NCBI GenBank assembly: GCA_024233215.1
Contig: JACKPW010000004.1
Span: 329,067 to 393,066, forward strand
DNA length: 64,000 nucleotides
Source: Verrucomicrobiales bacterium
Lineage (GTDB): Bacteria; Verrucomicrobiota; Verrucomicrobiia; Limisphaerales; J093
Reading direction: 5' to 3'
Position numbers and translations under genes: made by a program. A model generated the notes under the pieces. The model ran no database searches, was not told the DNA's origin, and saw only the letters and a program-made list of their open reading frames with translations. Shown in pieces: positions 34,562 through 44,366 of this stretch; the first letter of the stretch is position 1, and every line of letters starts with the position of its first letter.

Positions 34562-34594
34562 GAAAAGGGCCGCCCCCGGTTGGAGGACGGCCCT
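34562..34594 (-). terminator. Strong terminator after the giant Cys-rich gene
   Basis: AGGGCCG (34566-34572) pairs with CGGCCCT (34588-34594). On the minus strand the stem runs directly into CCCTTTTCTTC, a T-rich tail. It lies 25 bases after the stop of the giant gene and before the next start, so the giant gene is probably transcribed alone. Confidence 0.8.
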
Positions 34595-34618
34595 GGGAAT
34601 CAAGTCAGACTGGGAACC

Positions 34619-37600
34619 TCAGTTCGCGGGCTGGCATTCGCCGTGGCAGATGTGATCCACCCAGAGTTCCTGCCCGCCGAACGCGACGCTCTTGATCTCA
34701 CCGATCAATTGCAGCCGCCCCTTGCCACCTCCCAGATCAGTCACCTGGACCGTGACCCCGCCGACCACGAGCCCATTCAGAGCCATGAAGTTGGGGACGT
34801 TCCGGAAGTCGTCATTGACGTCCAGGTTGACGTTGCCGCCGTACTCGCCGAACCGGAGGGTCAATCCCCCGATGCAGGCCTCGGAACGGAGGCGGAGGTT
34901 GACGTTGTTGAGGTTCAGGTCCTGCCCGGCGTGACCCGCCTGCTGGTTCTTGTCAACAAACGCATGCCCGGTGTCAGTCCAGGTGCCGTTGCTCCATTGG
35001 AAGCGCTCGACCACCATTGTCATGCCGGCATCCGTAAAGCTGTCGCCCACGATGTAGGTGGCCCCGGCCGGCAGGCCCTCGAACTCGATGCAGGGAATGG
35101 GATTGACCTGGCATTCCTCGAAGCAGATGTGGTCGATCCACAGTTCCTGACCACCGATGGCGAAGGTCTCGATCGCGCCGTCCAATACGATGGTTCCCAG
35201 AACACCTCTTCCCGTCGTCACCTGGGTGACCTGCACGAGCACCCCGCCGATTGTGGTCCCGTTGAGCGAGATGAAGTTCTCGACGTTCTTGAGTTCCCCG
35301 TTGATCGCAAGGTTCACGTTGCCGCCGTATTCACCGAAGTGCAGAGACACCTTCCGGATGCAGCGATCGAACCGGAACCTGAGGTTGACGTTGTTCAGGT
35401 TGAGATCCTGCCCTACGTGACCGGCATACTGGCGGTTGTCAATCACCGCATGGCCCGCATCGGTGGTGTCCCCGTTGCTCCACTGGAACTTCTCAATCCC
35501 CATGGTGACCCCGTTTTCCGTCACCGAGTCACCGACCTTGTATTCGGTGCCAACTCGCGGCCCCTCGAACTCAATGCAGGGAAGCACGGGGCAGAGCACG
35601 GGATCGGAGACGCATTCCGTTGGAAGCGCCGGACATTGGGTAGGCACGGGGTCCAAAGGGCAAACGGTCGCCTGAACGGGGCAGAGGGTGGATTCCACCG
35701 GGCAGCGGGTAGGCTCAACGGGGCACTCGGTCACGCCGTTGGGCCCCGGATTGGGTACCCACTCGAACCCGCACACCTGATAACCGGTGGATTCCCCGTT
35801 CAGATCCAGGAGCATGATCGGCTCAACGGCCTGATAGGTCTCGCAAGGTCCGGCGGGCTTGTGCTGGAGATTCGCTCGAAGGCGCAGCGGATTGTCTCCG
35901 CGCACCGTGGTGAGGTTGCCCGAGGTGTCGGTCAGATCGATTTCGACGAATACGTCAAAGAAACTGTCGACGGACCCGGTGGAGGCGAAGGGGGCGACAT
36001 CCAGGATCCCCGGGGTATTGTTGGCGGTCTCCTCCATCGCGCCGTGCGCCGGCTGCGGGATGGCACCGGCAATCATCGGGAGATGGACCCGCACGCTTCC
36101 CAACCCCGCCACTTCGCCATTCAACTCCAACTGAACGATCTCGGTCTGCACCTGGTCCAGCCCGTCGCCATCCGAGTCATGGGCTTCGCCGTTCGGGCCG
36201 ATCCCCACATGCACCCTGGCAGGACCGGTGAGACTCACACTTTGCTTCCCCCCGGTTGGCAGGCACAGCTGCAACCGCGCCACGGACTCCGGAAACTCGT
36301 CAATCTCAAGCCAACCGGGACAGATGAGCGGGAACTGCGGGCATAGGGTCGACACGATCGGACATTGCGTCGTCGCGCCCGGGATTGGACAGAGCGTCGG
36401 CTGGTCGCCGCACTCCGTGGGCACGATTGGGCATTGCGTCGACACCGGCTCCCTCGGACACAATGTCGGTTGATTCGGACATTGGGTGAGGTCCGTCGTC
36501 AGGTCTGGACAGACCGTCGGCTCGATCACGCACAACGTGATTTCCTTCGGACAGGCCGTTGGTTCCACGGGACATTCCGTCGCTTTCGGGTCAACCGGGC
36601 AGAGGGTCGGCTCAGCCGGACACTGGGTCAGAATGATCGGGCATTCTGTGGATTTCTTTGGGCATTGCGTCGCCGTGGTGTCCGTGGGACACACGGTCGG
36701 CTCAACCGCACATTGGGTGGTTTCCCCGGTCGGATCGGGGCACACGGTTGCCAGCAACGGGCAGATGGTCGTCTCCTGAACACATTCGGTCAGGGATCTC
36801 GGGCACGTCGTCGCCTGCACGGGACACTGGGTATCCACCGGATCTTGTGGACAAACCGTGTCCTCCACCGGACATCGCGTCGTTTCCAGCGGACACTGGG
36901 TCACCTGGCCCGCGAGATCGGGGCACTCGGTCACCGAACCATCCGGGTTCGGACAAACGGTCGGTTCGTACACGCACTCGGTGGGCGTCAACGGACACTC
37001 CGTCGGCACCGTCACGCATTCGGTGACCGTAGCCGGACACTGCGTGGGCACCGGATCCACCGGGCACCTGGTCGGCTCAATCGGGCACTGGGTGGTCATC
37101 GCCCCACCAGGATCCGGGCAGATGGTGATCTCGAGGACGCACTCGGTGGGGGTCAACGGGCATTCCGTCGGCACCGTCACACACTCCGTCGGCGTGGCCG
37201 GGCACTGGGTCTGGACCACCGGGCAAGCCGTGGGGCTGGCCAGGCATTCGGTCGGCCGAATGATACAGTGGGTGACAAGTCTTGGGCACTCCGTCAGGCT
37301 GCGGGGACAGAGGGTGGTATCGATCGGGCATTGCGTAAGCACCGCCTCCGTGGGGCAGACGGTCACCTTGCGCGGGCAGATCGTCACGTCGGCGGAACTC
37401 GTGGACGGGCACTCCGTCACCACGACGGGACACTCGGTCGGGTTCGGGGTGGCAGGACAGAGTGTGGGCCGCGTCGGACACTGGGTAAACACGGTGTCGG
37501 ACGGGCAAACCGTAGGCTGGGTGGCACACTGGGTCACCACCGTCACGTCATTCGGACACACCGTCACCGCGACGTCCACGCACTCCGTGGCCAGGGCCGG

Positions 37601-40600
37601 GCAAGTGGTCGGACGAATCGGACAGGTCGTGGGTTTGATCGGACACGCGGTCACCAGCGTGTCCACCGGACAGACGGTTGCCTGTACCGGGCATTGGGTT
37701 TGCATGGTGGCAGTCACGGCACACAGCGTCACCCAGGCCGGACATTGCGTTGCCACGGTGTCCGCGGGACAGACGGTCGGGTTCACGGCACATTCCGTGA
37801 CCAGGTTGGCGACTCCGGCGCATACGGTTGGCTCGTTCACCGGGCACTGGGTCGGCACCTTCGGGCACTCCGTCACCATGGGGTCAACGGGGCACTCGGT
37901 GGCCCGCGCCGGACAGACGGTGACCAGGTTCGGGCACTCGGTCGGCACGGTCGGGCAGAAGGTCGGCCCTGAAGGACACTGAGTGATCACTGCGACATCG
38001 AGACATTCCGTCACCTGGATGGGGCACTGGGTCTGGACGGGCAGGAGCGAACACACGGTGGGTCTGGCCGCGCACTGGGTCACATAAGCCCCGGTCGGAT
38101 CCGGGCAGAACGTGGGCAAGGCCGGGCATTGGGTGACGTCGGACGTCACGGGACAAACGGTTGCCTCCACCGGGCACTGCGTGGCGACCGTGGTGTTCGG
38201 ACAGACGGTGGGCTCATCCAACGGACACTGGGTAGCCACTTTCGGACACTCAGTAAACAACCCTGCATCCGGGCAGACGGTCGGCTCGATGGCCGGACAC
38301 TCCGTGGGAATGCGCGGGCATTCCGTCAACTGCACGGGACAGAGCGTCGGCTGCTCGGGACATGAAGTGCGTTCCACCGGACAGCGGGTCGGCTCCTGCG
38401 GACAGGCCGTGACCACGCCGTACAGGTTGCACTCGGTCACCTGCACCGGGCAGCGGGTGGCCTGCTCGGGACACTGCGTCAGGACCAGCGGACATTGGGT
38501 CGGCGATGTGATTTGTGGGCAGGTCGTGACCCCGGTCCCCGGACATTGGGTATGCACCAAGGCACACTCGGTGAGGCTGATCGGGCATCGGGTCGGATCG
38601 ATGGCGCACTGCGTCGCCACGACAATCCCGCCGGCCGGGCACACGGTGGGCCGGTTTGGACAGGTCGTGATGGTGGCATCCAGCACGCATTCGGTGGGCA
38701 GGGCCGGACACTGCGTCAACACGGCCACGTCAGGACAGAAGGTCGCCTGCACCGGGCATTGGGTTGCCAGAGTGTCCACCGGGCAGACCGTTGGCGCGCC
38801 GGGCGTGCACTCGGTCGGCGTGGCCGGGCACTGCGTCGGGTTCGGATTCACCGGACAAATCGTGGCCTCGTGTTCCGGACAAACCGTCGGGTTCGCCGGG
38901 CAGGCGGTCAGCTTGATGGGACACATGGTCGGCTCCTGCGGACAGGAGGTGACCAGATCATCGGTCGGGCACTGGGTGGGCACACCTGAACATTGGGTAA
39001 GCGTACCGGGCACCGGACAGATGGTCGCGATGTGCGGGCATTCCGTCAGGGCGTTTGCCGGACAGACCGTAACCTGCGCGGGACACTGCGTGGGTATCGG
39101 GTCGGTCGGACAGACGGTGGCTTCATCCTGCGGGCACACGGTCGGCACGCGCGGACATTGCGTGGCGAGGGTATCGACGGGGCAAATGGTCACAGCCCCG
39201 TTGCACTCGGTTGGGAGGTCCGGACAGGCGGTGATCTCCTGCGGGCAATAGGTCGGGCCCTGCGGACATTCGGTCAGCGAGCTGTTCGCGGGACATTGGG
39301 TCACGACCTTGGGGCAGGTGGTCGGCGCGTCATTGGGTGGGCACTCGGTGACCACGACCGGACACTGTGTGGGCACCGCCCCGGAGGCGGGCGGACAGAA
39401 CGTCGGCAGCGCCGGACACTGGGTCAGGCTCGCCGTAAGGGCACTGGCACAGAGGGTGGCCTGCACCGGGCAGGCGGTGGGCCGGGTCGGACATTGGGTC
39501 AACACCGGATCCAGCGGACACACGGTCTGCTCGACCGGGCATTCGGTCTTCTGCTGGGGACACTCGGTCGTCGCGGGGGCCAGCGGGCAAATGGTCGGCT
39601 TGATCGGGCACTGGGTCACCGTCGTGCCGTCCGCGGAGGGACAAACGGTGGGTAACGACGGACAGGTGGTGCGGCTCTGCGGACAACGCGTCGGTTCCAC
39701 GGGGCAGAAGGTCACTCCGGTTGGGCACTCCGTCTTCACCACCGGACATTCGGTGGGGGCCTTCGGGCAGGCGGTTTCCTTCTCCGGACACACGGTGAGC
39801 TGCTGCGGGCAGATTGTGGTCTTGGTTGGGCAGACCGTGGCCTGCAACGGACACCGGGTCTGTTCCCTCGGGCAGGCCGTGATCTTGGTGGGACAGAAGG
39901 TCGCCGCGTCCGGACACTGGGTGGGAACCACCGCGGGACAGACCGTTCGCTGCAACGGGCAGAGCGTGGCCTGCGTCGGACACTTCGTTAACTCGGTCGG
40001 ACAGGTGGTTGCGTTCACCGGACAGGCGGTGGCCACCCTCGGGCACGTCGTCGCGTTCTGGGGGCAGAAGGTGGCGCCGGCGGGACACAGGGTCGGGGTC
40101 CTGGGACACTGCGTGTTAAAGGCCGCGACCGGGCAGATGGTGGCGCTCACCGGACAAGCCGTGGGCGATGGAATGGCCGGGCAAACCGTGGCGTTGTTGA
40201 CCGGGCACTGGGTCGGATTCGAGGGACACACCGTGGCTTGAACCGGGCAGGCGGTTGCCTGGGTCGGGCAAACGGTGGCCTGTCCCGGACACCGCGTGAC
40301 CAGGGTCGGACAGGTGGTCACCGCCGAGACAAGCGGACAGACGGTGGCCTGGATCGGGCACGTGGTCACCACGGCAGCCGTTGGGCAGACAGTGGCCTGC
40401 ACGGGGCATTGCGTCTTCACGGATGCGTCCGGACAGACGGTGGGTTTGGTCGGGCAGGTGGTCGGCCGCACCGGACACTCGGTGGCCACGGTGGGGCACG
40501 AGGTTGCCTGGACCGGACACTGGGTCACGACACCCAGGCTGGGGCAGACCGTGACGGCGCCCGCGGGGCACTCCGTCGGTTTGACCGGACATTGCGTGGC

Positions 40601-43600
40601 AACTGGGTCTGCCGGGCAGACGGTGGCCAGATCGACCGCGCATTCCGTCACCGCCACGCTGCATTCGGTCGGTTTGCCGGGACAATAGGTGGGAGCCACC
40701 GGACATTCGGTGATCACCGCCTTCTCGGGGCAGGTCGTGGACTCAACGGGGCACAGCGTCACCACCGGAGTGGTGGCGCAGTAGGTCGCCCGCGTCGGAC
40801 ATTCCGTGAGCACGATCGGACAACTCGTGGCCTGGATCGGGCAGACGGTCACGGCCGAGAGATCCGGACATTCGGTCCGGGTCTGCGGGCAGGCGGTCAG
40901 ATGCTCGGGGCAGACGGTCAAGAGCTGGGGACACTCTGTCTTCTGTTGAGGACAGAGGGTGGGCTGATCCCCGACACACAGGGTGGGGCGATTCGGGCAT
41001 TCCGTCAGAACCTGCGGGCACTCCGTATCGACCGCATCGATCGGACAAATCGTGGCGGCGTTGATGACGCACTCGGTCGGAACTTCAGGGCAGAACGTGG
41101 GTCCCGAAGGACACTCGGTCCGCACCAGCGGGCACTCCGTCTGGGCCGCCGCACATTCCGTCGGCTCGACCGGGCACTTGGTGGCGCTCTTCGGGCACTG
41201 GGTATCCACCGGCACCTTCGGACAGACCGTCGGGAATGCCGGGCAGGTGGTCGGTTTGGTAGGACAGAACGTCGGTGAGACCGGGCACTCGGTGCGGATG
41301 GTCGGACATTCCGTTCGCCGGACCGGGCAAAGGGTCACCGCATCGGTTCCCGAGCAGAGGGTCACCTCCGCGGGACAGGCAGTCCTCTCCACGGGGCAGA
41401 GAGTGGGACGCTCGGGGCACAGCGTGACCGCCGTCGGACAGACCGTGCGGTCAAGCGGGCAGACCGTCGCCTCCTGGGCGCAAAGCGTTGGCTCCGCCGG
41501 ACATTTCGTAGGTTCGCGGGGGCAATACGTGTCGATGATCGGGCATTCCGTCAGTTTCCGGGGACAGACCGTGGCCTGAGCCGGACAAGCGGTCAGTTCC
41601 CGCGGGCAAACGGTGACTTCCACCGGGCACTCGGTCACGCCAACCGGACAGGTGGTGGCCACCAACGGGCACTCGGTCACGACCGGACGCGGCGTGCATT
41701 CGGTGGGTTTGCCGGCGCATTCCGTGGCTTTCGCCGGGCACGCCGTGATCACCGAGGGACAGGTGGTGCGATCCACCGGGCACTCCGTCGCTCCTCCCGG
41801 ACACTGGGTCTCGATCTTCGGGCATTGGGTTGCGGCCCGCGGGCAAACGGTGGCGATCTCCTTCTCGGGACAGACGGTCACCTGGATCGGGCACAGGGTC
41901 TGGGCGGTGGGGCAGAAGGTCTGCCGGTTCGGGCAGGTGGTGAGGTCGACGGGACAGACCGTCGGTTCAACGACGCAGTAGGTCGGTCCGCCGGGACATT
42001 CGGTGCGGACGATCGGGCATTCCGTGGGCACCTTCGGGCAGTAGGTCTCGGCGGTGGGGCACTCCGTGCGATTGACCGGACACTCGGTGGGGGCCGGTTC
42101 GGACGGGCACAAGGTGGGAAGCACCGGACACTGGGTGGAGGTCTGTGGGCAACGCGTGGCTTGTGCCGGACACTCCGTGGGGGTCTTCGGACACTCGGTG
42201 GCCACCTGCGGGCAGAACGTCGGACCGGCCGGGCATTCGGTTTGCAGGCGCGGGCACACCGTCGCCTTGTCGGGACAGACCGTGATGGCAACGGGGCACA
42301 GGGTCGACTCCTGGACGCAATGTGTCGCCTCCGCCGGGCACTCTGTGGGCACCACAGGACATTGCGTGGCGGCGGGATCGCTCGGGCAGGTGGTGGGGAT
42401 GTCCGGGCACTGAGTCTGGATTCGGGGACACTCGGTCGCCTTCCTGGGACAGAGGGTCTGCTGGGTCGGACATTCCGTGAACGTCCCCGCCACCGGACAT
42501 TCGGTGGGGGCCACAACGCAGAGGGTCACCTGCTTCGGGCATTCCGTGGCCACCCGGGGACAAACCGTGGGGGTGACCGGGCAGAAGGTGGGGCCGGAAG
42601 GACATTCGGTCTCGGTCTTCGGGCACTCCGTCAGGCCCACCGGGCAGAAGGTTTCCACCTGCGGACAGACCGTGGCGTTCACCGCGTCAGCGCATTCCGT
42701 GGGAACCGCAGGGCAGGAAGTCGGGATCTCCGGACAGAAGGTGACGCCGTCCGGACACTGGGTGCGCTCCTGCGGGCAGGTCGTCGGTTGCTCCGGACAG
42801 AAGGTCGGCCCCTGCGGACACTCCGTGGTTACCGCCGGACATTCCGTGGGCACATCGGAAGGACAGACCGTCGCCCGTTTCGGGCAGTTCGTCGGTTCCT
42901 CGGGACACTGGGTCTGCACCGGATCCAACGGACAAACCGTCTGATAGGCGGGACACGTGGTTGGCTGCCGGGGACACACGGTCACCGCGCCACTCGGATC
43001 GGGACATTCGGTCGGCTGCGTCGAGCATTCCGTGGCAGTCACCGGACATTCGGTCGGCCGGACCGGGCAGAAAGTCTCCCCAACCGGGCAGACGGTGGGT
43101 TCCGTGGCACACTCCGTCGGGGTGGGCGGACACGCGGTGGGCAGCACCGGACATTGGGTGGCGACATCCGCCGGACACTGGGTCGGAACGGTCGGGCAGG
43201 CCGTCGGCAGGTCGCTGGGACAGACGGTTACCACAGTCGGACACTGGGTCTCGACTTTGGGACACCGGGTGGGCTCCTTCGGACACAGGGTCTCCACCTG
43301 GGCGCACTCCGTGAGAGTCAGGGGACATTCGGTGGGGGTCTGCGGACAATAGGTCGGCCGCGGCTGCGGCGTGCATTCCGTGGGGCGGACCGGGCAGACG
43401 GTTTGTGCGGTGGGACAGACGGTCCACTGGAGGGTGCACTCGGTGGGGGTCAGGGGGCATTTGGTCGCGACCGGGGCGATTGGACACACCGTCTCCTTCT
43501 GAACGCATTCCGTCAGACGCTGCGGACAAGTGGTTTGTTGCACCGGACATTGCGTCTGGGCGACGGGGAAGATCGTGGGCAACTGCTCGTGCTCCGACTT

Positions 43601-43975
43601 CACCACCCGGATCACGACCGCTCCCAGTTCCTCCGGGACCGGGATCATCATGATGTAATGGCCGGGACGGTAGAACTGCTCGAAGGCCGGCAGTGGAATC
43701 CACGGACTGGGCGTGGTCTCCGTGAGCCTGGCAATCTGCCGGAACTCCGGATAATAGAAGCCCGGTTCGGCAGCGTCGAATTCCACCCGCATCATCGGTC
43801 CCTCGGCCGCCGCCTTCAGGTTGAGGAAGGGCTCCGCCTTCGGAGCGGGCCCACCTGTGGCACCCTCACCTCCCTGGGAGTTGACCCAGAAAATCGCCGC
43901 CAGGCAAAGCGAGGCAAGGAAAACCGTGCGGCCAACCAGGCGCCGCGAGGAAGAAAGGAAGGCGTTCAGGAACAT
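34619..43975 (-). CDS. Giant exported protein with ~330 Cys-Pro-x-x-x-Thr-x heptad repeats
   Basis: 3,118 residues in one unbroken frame. Layout: a basic N-terminus with a hydrophobic segment (RTVFLASLCLAAIFWVNSQG, about 16-35), read as signal peptide or anchor; a small globular domain to ~140; residues ~143-2553 made almost only of the heptad C-P-x-x-x-T-x, with a 9-residue variant (CPxDPVxTQ) scattered through it; a folded region ~2554-2750 (LTGPARVHVGIG, HDSDGDGLDQVQTEIVQLEL, DSFFDVFVEIDL) like a widespread verrucomicrobial/planctomycete domain; eight more heptads; then two ~155-residue domains that are copies of each other. The Cys spacing suggests a covalently cross-linked or metal-binding fibre, or an O-glycosylated stalk on the regular Thr; none is shown. 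No frameshift interrupts it despite its length, which argues for selection. It has its own promoter and terminator. Confidence 0.92.
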   Translation of the reverse strand: MFLNAFLSSSRRLVGRTVFLASLCLAAIFWVNSQGGEGATGGPAPKAEPFLNLKAAAEGPMMRVEFDAAEPGFYYPEFRQIARLTETTPSPWIPLPAFEQFYRPGHYIMMIPVPEELGAVVIRVVKSEHEQLPTIFPVAQTQCPVQQTTCPQRLTECVQKETVCPIAPVATKCPLTPTECTLQWTVCPTAQTVCPVRPTECTPQPRPTYCPQTPTECPLTLTECAQVETLCPKEPTRCPKVETQCPTVVTVCPSDLPTACPTVPTQCPADVATQCPVLPTACPPTPTECATEPTVCPVGETFCPVRPTECPVTATECSTQPTECPDPSGAVTVCPRQPTTCPAYQTVCPLDPVQTQCPEEPTNCPKRATVCPSDVPTECPAVTTECPQGPTFCPEQPTTCPQERTQCPDGVTFCPEIPTSCPAVPTECADAVNATVCPQVETFCPVGLTECPKTETECPSGPTFCPVTPTVCPRVATECPKQVTLCVVAPTECPVAGTFTECPTQQTLCPRKATECPRIQTQCPDIPTTCPSDPAATQCPVVPTECPAEATHCVQESTLCPVAITVCPDKATVCPRLQTECPAGPTFCPQVATECPKTPTECPAQATRCPQTSTQCPVLPTLCPSEPAPTECPVNRTECPTAETYCPKVPTECPIVRTECPGGPTYCVVEPTVCPVDLTTCPNRQTFCPTAQTLCPIQVTVCPEKEIATVCPRAATQCPKIETQCPGGATECPVDRTTCPSVITACPAKATECAGKPTECTPRPVVTECPLVATTCPVGVTECPVEVTVCPRELTACPAQATVCPRKLTECPIIDTYCPREPTKCPAEPTLCAQEATVCPLDRTVCPTAVTLCPERPTLCPVERTACPAEVTLCSGTDAVTLCPVRRTECPTIRTECPVSPTFCPTKPTTCPAFPTVCPKVPVDTQCPKSATKCPVEPTECAAAQTECPLVRTECPSGPTFCPEVPTECVINAATICPIDAVDTECPQVLTECPNRPTLCVGDQPTLCPQQKTECPQLLTVCPEHLTACPQTRTECPDLSAVTVCPIQATSCPIVLTECPTRATYCATTPVVTLCPVESTTCPEKAVITECPVAPTYCPGKPTECSVAVTECAVDLATVCPADPVATQCPVKPTECPAGAVTVCPSLGVVTQCPVQATSCPTVATECPVRPTTCPTKPTVCPDASVKTQCPVQATVCPTAAVVTTCPIQATVCPLVSAVTTCPTLVTRCPGQATVCPTQATACPVQATVCPSNPTQCPVNNATVCPAIPSPTACPVSATICPVAAFNTQCPRTPTLCPAGATFCPQNATTCPRVATACPVNATTCPTELTKCPTQATLCPLQRTVCPAVVPTQCPDAATFCPTKITACPREQTRCPLQATVCPTKTTICPQQLTVCPEKETACPKAPTECPVVKTECPTGVTFCPVEPTRCPQSRTTCPSLPTVCPSADGTTVTQCPIKPTICPLAPATTECPQQKTECPVEQTVCPLDPVLTQCPTRPTACPVQATLCASALTASLTQCPALPTFCPPASGAVPTQCPVVVTECPPNDAPTTCPKVVTQCPANSSLTECPQGPTYCPQEITACPDLPTECNGAVTICPVDTLATQCPRVPTVCPQDEATVCPTDPIPTQCPAQVTVCPANALTECPHIATICPVPGTLTQCSGVPTQCPTDDLVTSCPQEPTMCPIKLTACPANPTVCPEHEATICPVNPNPTQCPATPTECTPGAPTVCPVDTLATQCPVQATFCPDVAVLTQCPALPTECVLDATITTCPNRPTVCPAGGIVVATQCAIDPTRCPISLTECALVHTQCPGTGVTTCPQITSPTQCPLVLTQCPEQATRCPVQVTECNLYGVVTACPQEPTRCPVERTSCPEQPTLCPVQLTECPRIPTECPAIEPTVCPDAGLFTECPKVATQCPLDEPTVCPNTTVATQCPVEATVCPVTSDVTQCPALPTFCPDPTGAYVTQCAARPTVCSLLPVQTQCPIQVTECLDVAVITQCPSGPTFCPTVPTECPNLVTVCPARATECPVDPMVTECPKVPTQCPVNEPTVCAGVANLVTECAVNPTVCPADTVATQCPAWVTLCAVTATMQTQCPVQATVCPVDTLVTACPIKPTTCPIRPTTCPALATECVDVAVTVCPNDVTVVTQCATQPTVCPSDTVFTQCPTRPTLCPATPNPTECPVVVTECPSTSSADVTICPRKVTVCPTEAVLTQCPIDTTLCPRSLTECPRLVTHCIIRPTECLASPTACPVVQTQCPATPTECVTVPTECPLTPTECVLEITICPDPGGAMTTQCPIEPTRCPVDPVPTQCPATVTECVTVPTECPLTPTECVYEPTVCPNPDGSVTECPDLAGQVTQCPLETTRCPVEDTVCPQDPVDTQCPVQATTCPRSLTECVQETTICPLLATVCPDPTGETTQCAVEPTVCPTDTTATQCPKKSTECPIILTQCPAEPTLCPVDPKATECPVEPTACPKEITLCVIEPTVCPDLTTDLTQCPNQPTLCPREPVSTQCPIVPTECGDQPTLCPIPGATTQCPIVSTLCPQFPLICPGWLEIDEFPESVARLQLCLPTGGKQSVSLTGPARVHVGIGPNGEAHDSDGDGLDQVQTEIVQLELNGEVAGLGSVRVHLPMIAGAIPQPAHGAMEETANNTPGILDVAPFASTGSVDSFFDVFVEIDLTDTSGNLTTVRGDNPLRLRANLQHKPAGPCETYQAVEPIMLLDLNGESTGYQVCGFEWVPNPGPNGVTECPVEPTRCPVESTLCPVQATVCPLDPVPTQCPALPTECVSDPVLCPVLPCIEFEGPRVGTEYKVGDSVTENGVTMGIEKFQWSNGDTTDAGHAVIDNRQYAGHVGQDLNLNNVNLRFRFDRCIRKVSLHFGEYGGNVNLAINGELKNVENFISLNGTTIGGVLVQVTQVTTGRGVLGTIVLDGAIETFAIGGQELWIDHICFEECQVNPIPCIEFEGLPAGATYIVGDSFTDAGMTMVVERFQWSNGTWTDTGHAFVDKNQQAGHAGQDLNLNNVNLRLRSEACIGGLTLRFGEYGGNVNLDVNDDFRNVPNFMALNGLVVGGVTVQVTDLGGGKGRLQLIGEIKSVAFGGQELWVDHICHGECQPAN
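34634..35092 (-). repeat. Second copy of the duplicated C-terminal domain of the giant protein
   Basis: Encodes residues ~2962-3114, from PCIEFEGLPAG to ICHGEC. It matches the copy at 35111-35578 along its length: GDSFTDAGMTM, FQWSNGTWTD, AGHAGQDLNLNNVNLR, LRFGEYGGNVNL, SVAFGGQELWVDHICH. Each copy starts and ends with Cys residues and looks like a beta-sandwich that could bind carbohydrate or a surface. Confidence 0.9.
35111..35578 (-). repeat. First copy of the duplicated C-terminal domain of the giant protein
   Basis: Encodes residues ~2800-2955, from PCIEFEGPRVG to ICFEEC, with GDSVTENGVTM, FQWSNGDTTD, AGHVGQDLNLNNVNLR, LHFGEYGGNVNL and TFAIGGQELWIDHICF. It is separated from the second copy by only five residues. 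Confidence 0.9.
36316..43549 (-). repeat. ~7.2-kb array of degenerate 21-bp coding repeats (Cys-Pro heptads)
   Basis: The repeat block of the giant gene. Reading the plus strand, almost every 21 bases there is GG(A/G)CA or GGGCA (complement of TGCCC/TGTCC, Cys-Pro) followed by a GTNGG-type codon pair (complement of xCxAC, Thr). Third positions and x residues vary freely while Cys, Pro and Thr are held, so the array is ancient and under protein-level constraint rather than freshly expanded. The length gives 344 units if all were heptads; allowing for nonamers, about 330. Confidence 0.9.
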
Positions 43976-44038
43976 AAGCCAGAGACCAGACGAAACTGGA
44001 TGTTTGCCGGGTTCATTTCAGTTCGGTTGCTGGTGTCA

Positions 44039-44067
44039 TATATAAGTCAGGTTGCACTGCTATGCAA
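44039..44067 (-). promoter_or_regulatory. Sigma70-type promoter of the giant Cys-rich gene
   Basis: On the minus strand TTGCAT (44062-44067) and TATATA (44039-44044) are 17 bases apart, the best promoter match in the window. It lies in an AT-rich pocket of an otherwise GC-rich region. Transcription would start near 44032, leaving a ~57-base untranslated leader before the ATG at 43975. No Shine-Dalgarno sequence is visible there. Confidence 0.65.
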
Positions 44068-44169
44068 ACGGTATTATGGAGCCAGCCCGGAAAACGGTTG
44101 TCTCCAATCCCTTCCAAATCCAGGAATTCCGGCTGGAACCTGTCCAGGGAAGCGTGTGAACCGAGCGGT

Positions 44170-44263
44170 GCGAGGTTTTGGAGTGCGGTGAAAAGCGTCA
44201 GCCTTCACCGCTTTGGCGGCGGTATGAGAGGATGCCCCACGCGCCCGGCGATACCCCCCGCAG
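44170..44263. repeat. 94-bp direct repeat, copy 1 (intergenic)
   Basis: Begins GCGAGGTTTTGGAGTGCGGT and runs to CCCCCCGCAG, almost identical to copy 2 at 44367-44460. It contains internal inverted repeats (GCGGTGAAAAGCGTCAGCCTTCACCGC). The 573-base gap 43976-44548 holds these two copies, the promoter above and no credible gene. The sequence type resembles dispersed intergenic repeats seen in verrucomicrobial genomes (from memory, not checked). Confidence 0.85.
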
Positions 44264-44366
44264 GTCGCGGCCTCATCGGGCATGTCTGTCTGGCCGGGGC
44301 CGTTTTTGAGCCCGGGTCCTCCGGAGGAAAGCGGCGATTGAGATCGCGCGCAGTCCACGACGCTTC

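Noticed and set aside
36316..43549. Regular short repeats that might be read as a CRISPR or satellite array
   Set aside because: The 21-bp period is in frame, repeats are degenerate at third positions and keep an open frame; there are no unique spacers and no cas genes.
36365..44191. Long plus-strand open frames opposite the giant Cys-rich gene (up to ~790 codons, Arg/His/Gly/Thr-rich)
   Set aside because: They mirror the minus-strand heptads: Cys-Pro-x-x-x-Thr-x codons rarely give stops on the opposite strand. Compositions are repetitive and not protein-like, and the minus-strand gene has a signal segment and recognisable domains.
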